A stretch of 57,158 nt of DNA from an uncultured Succinatimonas sp. (lineage in GTDB: Bacteria; Pseudomonadota; Gammaproteobacteria; Enterobacterales; Succinivibrionaceae). Both the position numbers and the translations under genes were made by a program. Shown piece after piece: positions 55,362 to 57,158 of this stretch (position 1 is its first letter; each line of letters opens with the position of its first letter). Under the pieces are notes generated by a model, which did not search any database, was not told the origin of the DNA, and saw only the letters and a list, made by a program, of their open reading frames with translations. Location of the stretch: assembly GCA_937880335.1 (NCBI GenBank), contig CALFLJ010000104.1, forward strand, positions 1-57,158, given 5' to 3'.

Positions 55362-56378
55362 TTAGATGACTTTTTCTTTGGTGGTATCGCCACTTACAAC
55401 AACTTCAACACGACGATCTGGAGATAAGCAGTTAATTAGTTCAGACTTGACCTTAACAGTATCGCACTTGTTGCCAGTTACAGGAGAAGACTCACCACGT
55501 CCTTCAACAGTCTTAACAGTAGTAACACCCTGTGCCTTTAACTCAGAAGCTACAGAGACAGCGCGCTTTTCGGAGAGTTTTTGGTTGTAAGACTCTGCAC
55601 CAATACGATCGGTGTAACCATAAACTTCATATTCGGTATTAGCTAACTTTGATGCATCAGCTACAATTGCACCAACAGCTTTTTTACCCTCATCACAAAG
55701 CTCTGAACCGTCAAATGGGAATAACATTGAAGCATCTAAAGTATGACTCTCTGTTACGCGGACAACTTCACGCTCAACTGGAGCTGCTACAGGAGCTACA
55801 GGACCACCAAATGTATACTGTGCACCAACATATAACAAGCCTGTATCCATATCAGGTTGATCGTTCTCGTCATATGACTTGAAGTAATAATCATAACCGA
55901 CACGAACAGCAAAGTTCTTAGTGAAGGCATACTGAGCACCAACACCTACTAAAGGAGCAAATCTCTGCTCTTGTCCACCATACTCTACGTCAGTTGTAAT
56001 GTAAGCAACACCAATCTTTGCAAAAATGTCTGAACCTACATCATCAAATGACCAAGCAAAACGACCATAAAGCTCAGGACCAAAGCTACTGAAATCAGCC
56101 TTAGCAGAGCCATCCTTTAATTTAGCCTCAAAACCATCCATGTAGTTAAAGCCTAGGCCTAATGCAGCCCAATTAGTGAAATTGTATTCACCATAAAGAC
56201 CTACACCATAACCATTCTTTTCAGAAACTTCAGCGTAACTAGAATCATCGGCAAACTGATGAGCCCAACCACCGCGAGCGCCAACAGTCCAAGAATTCTC
56301 TAAAGCTGCATTAGCAGCAAAAGATGATGCAACTAAAACAGAGGCTACAGATAAAGCTAATACATTAATCTTCTTCAT
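55362..56378 (-). CDS. ompA: Outer membrane protein OmpA
   Basis: A 338-residue outer-membrane protein. It has a signal peptide (MKKINVLALSVASVLVASSFAANA, cut before ALEN), an eight-stranded beta-barrel of about 175 residues, a Pro-Ala-Val hinge (GPVAPVAAPVE) and a C-terminal OmpA-like peptidoglycan-binding domain with YEVYGYTDRIGAESYN and SPDRRVEV; two cysteines in the C-terminal part (in GNKCDTV and NCLSPD) resemble the E. coli disulfide. ATG 56378 is chosen because it begins the signal peptide; five extra codons upstream are rejected. GC and codon use are higher than neighbours, as expected of a strongly expressed gene. Confidence 0.96.
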   Translation of the reverse strand: MKKINVLALSVASVLVASSFAANAALENSWTVGARGGWAHQFADDSSYAEVSEKNGYGVGLYGEYNFTNWAALGLGFNYMDGFEAKLKDGSAKADFSSFGPELYGRFAWSFDDVGSDIFAKIGVAYITTDVEYGGQEQRFAPLVGVGAQYAFTKNFAVRVGYDYYFKSYDENDQPDMDTGLLYVGAQYTFGGPVAPVAAPVEREVVRVTESHTLDASMLFPFDGSELCDEGKKAVGAIVADASKLANTEYEVYGYTDRIGAESYNQKLSEKRAVSVASELKAQGVTTVKTVEGRGESSPVTGNKCDTVKVKSELINCLSPDRRVEVVVSGDTTKEKVI

Positions 56379-56732
56379 AATTAAATCCAGCACCTAAAAA
56401 AACTAAGTACTGCTCCTTTTTTATTAAGTTTCGTAAAAACTTTTTTTAAGTCTTTACCGATTTATCTACAAAAGTAGTTAAATCGACGCACCCTAAGTAA
56501 TTTCAGTTTCAAAAGAAAATAAAACTAAAAAAATTAAGAGCAAACAACAGCCATAATTTACTAATAAATAACGCATTGTATGTGCAAATATTTTTTAACA
56601 ATTACGGTGTTGTATTTGGTATTTTAGCATAATGTAATTTAAGGAAAAGAGGAGAATTTAAAAGGATTAAACAATAATTTAATCTAATAATTTAGGATAA
56701 AAAAACTTATTGATCGATATAATGTTTTATAA
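56379..56732. other. 354-bp ompA leader and upstream region
   Basis: Holds the ompA leader with a stem-loop at 56458-56485 and the presumed promoter beyond it. A clear sigma-70 promoter pair could not be fixed. The outer part, next to the intron, has no supported gene. Confidence 0.6.
56458..56485 (-). promoter_or_regulatory. Stem-loop in the ompA 5' leader
   Basis: CGATTTA pairs with TAAATCG, and after one A-A mismatch CTAC pairs with GTAG around a TTTT loop. It lies about 80-107 nt before the ompA ATG. Stem-loops in the ompA leader of enteric bacteria lengthen the life of the mRNA; the same role here is inferred. Confidence 0.55.
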
Positions 56733-56733
56733 A

Positions 56734-56799
56734 ACCGAGTAGAGGCGATTTCTCTCACTCCTCTCACAACACCGTACGTGCCTATCGGCATGTGGCGTT
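56734..56799 (-). ncRNA. Group II intron domains V and VI
   Basis: Domain V (56768-56799) folds as AACGCC/GGTGTT, a two-nucleotide AC bulge on the 3' strand, then an upper stem capped by GATA. The catalytic triad position reads CGC, the form known in group IIC introns (AGC elsewhere). Domain VI (56737-56767) pairs GAGAGG-type and CCTCT strands with a bulged A at 56740, 7-8 nt before the 3' end, the expected branch point. Confidence 0.8.
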
Positions 56800-57124
56800 T
56801 CCCATACGATAGAAGGTTAGATCCTAACTTCAGATCTGATCATCAACTAGTTAAAGTTTATGCTTCTCATCATTTATCTATCTACAACAGCTCGACCGCA
56901 TCCTTAGCATTACCCTCACTCTCTTAGCTACTCTCTTGCTTTATCGTGCACTTCTGCCCTTATATTCTCATCGTGCATTCCTTTTTGTGGCTACATTATG
57001 TTGTAGTTCCTCCTGTTTTCACACTCGTTGGGTTCGGTCCTTTACGCTTAGTCCTCGCTACTACGACCTTTGCTGACTTCTTGTCATTCGTTGTTACTAC
57101 GGGTTCCCGCTGACAAGACCTCCT

Positions 57125-57158
57125 CAGGTAAGAGCTCTTTCTTTCCCTCCATCTATCC
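57125..57158. repeat. 34-bp direct repeat, right copy
   Basis: Identical to 56-89 in the same orientation and forming the very end of the window. It lies within the right-hand group II intron, so both window edges lie in copies of a related element. Confidence 0.95.

Larger units (their letters stand above)
56733..57158 (-). mobile_element. Group II intron, 3' half without reverse transcriptase gene (continues beyond the right edge)
   Basis: On the minus strand the block at about 57115-57040 has the layout that commonly precedes the reverse transcriptase gene in bacterial group II introns (GAGGTCTTGTCAGC, then GAAGTCAGC and GTCGTAGTAGC). Domains V and VI follow only about 260 nt later, so the domain IV reading frame of 1.2-1.8 kb is missing and no frame longer than a few dozen codons is left. 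The 3' end is near 56733. Mobility would depend on a maturase supplied elsewhere. The 5' half is outside the window. Confidence 0.75.

Noticed and set aside
55366..55882. Plus-strand frames opposite ompA
   Set aside because: They are antisense shadows created by the codon bias of the highly expressed ompA gene.
1..57158. A circular plasmid or phage closed through the 34-bp terminal repeat
   Set aside because: The contents are essential chromosomal genes (dnaE, pgi, spoT, rpoZ, def), and the shared block lies in two intron copies that differ next to it.
1..57158. tRNA, rRNA or CRISPR loci
   Set aside because: No cloverleaf-like or evenly spaced repeat pattern was recognised in any of the gaps; a covariance-model scan could not be run.

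Overview
The window is AT-rich chromosomal DNA (by eye, mid-30s percent GC) from a gammaproteobacterium. The gene neighbourhoods are enteric-type: divergent ilvY/ilvC, glmU-glmS, yrdD-purE-tsaC-aroE, def-fmt-rsmB-trkA-trkH, gmk-rpoZ-spoT and glnL-glnG. The proteins look like clear orthologues of E. coli ones but the DNA is much more AT-rich. A low-GC fermentative gut lineage such as Succinivibrionaceae would fit; this placement is an inference from protein resemblance and base composition, not a database result. No rRNA, tRNA, CRISPR array, prophage or integrase was seen. Nearly all of the window is ordinary core genome.

Layout. 1-315: the 5' half of a group II intron on the minus strand, placed just after the ilvC terminator. 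359-2925: ilvC and divergent ilvY with a 21-bp operator-like palindrome between them. 3201-8692: pgi and dnaE. 8682-9724: a phosphopantetheinyl transferase and a small membrane protein, minus strand. 9806-13822: lgt-glmU-glmS (lipoprotein modification and UDP-GlcNAc synthesis). 13920-16528: an unusual GPH sugar symporter fused to a fructose/Ntr-type PTS EIIA domain, overlapping a ModA-like periplasmic binding protein. 16554-19786: the minus-strand run yrdD-purE-tsaC-aroE-rsmJ. 19867-25644: def-fmt-rsmB-trkA-trkH. 25876-31548: menA (-), rnb (+), prlC (-). 31719-39234: M24 aminopeptidase P, pssA, recG and an AsmA-like protein. 39477-43117: yihY (-), a GNAT acetyltransferase and typA. 43362-45890: glnL-glnG. 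46062-50070: a chemoreceptor, a DUF3334/CheX-like protein, engB and gmk. 50281-54963: rpoZ, spoT, a PldB-like hydrolase and a CobW-family GTPase. 55362-56378: ompA (-) with a structured leader. 56733-57158: the 3' half of a second group II intron, with domains V and VI visible and no reverse transcriptase gene.

The two strongest observations are these. The NtrC (GlnG) orthologue has lost the GAFTGA sigma-54 contact loop, has Arg in place of the Walker A Lys and Asn in place of the Walker B Asp, yet keeps its receiver, fold and DNA-binding end; this predicts a sigma-54-independent nitrogen regulator. The transporter at 13920 joins a GPH symporter to a PF00359-type EIIA domain, rather than the EIIA-Glc domain known from LacS, and is translationally coupled to a lone ModA-like binding protein. 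The window ends are two group IIC-like introns in the same orientation sharing a 34-bp block, which probably explains why the assembled sequence stops there.
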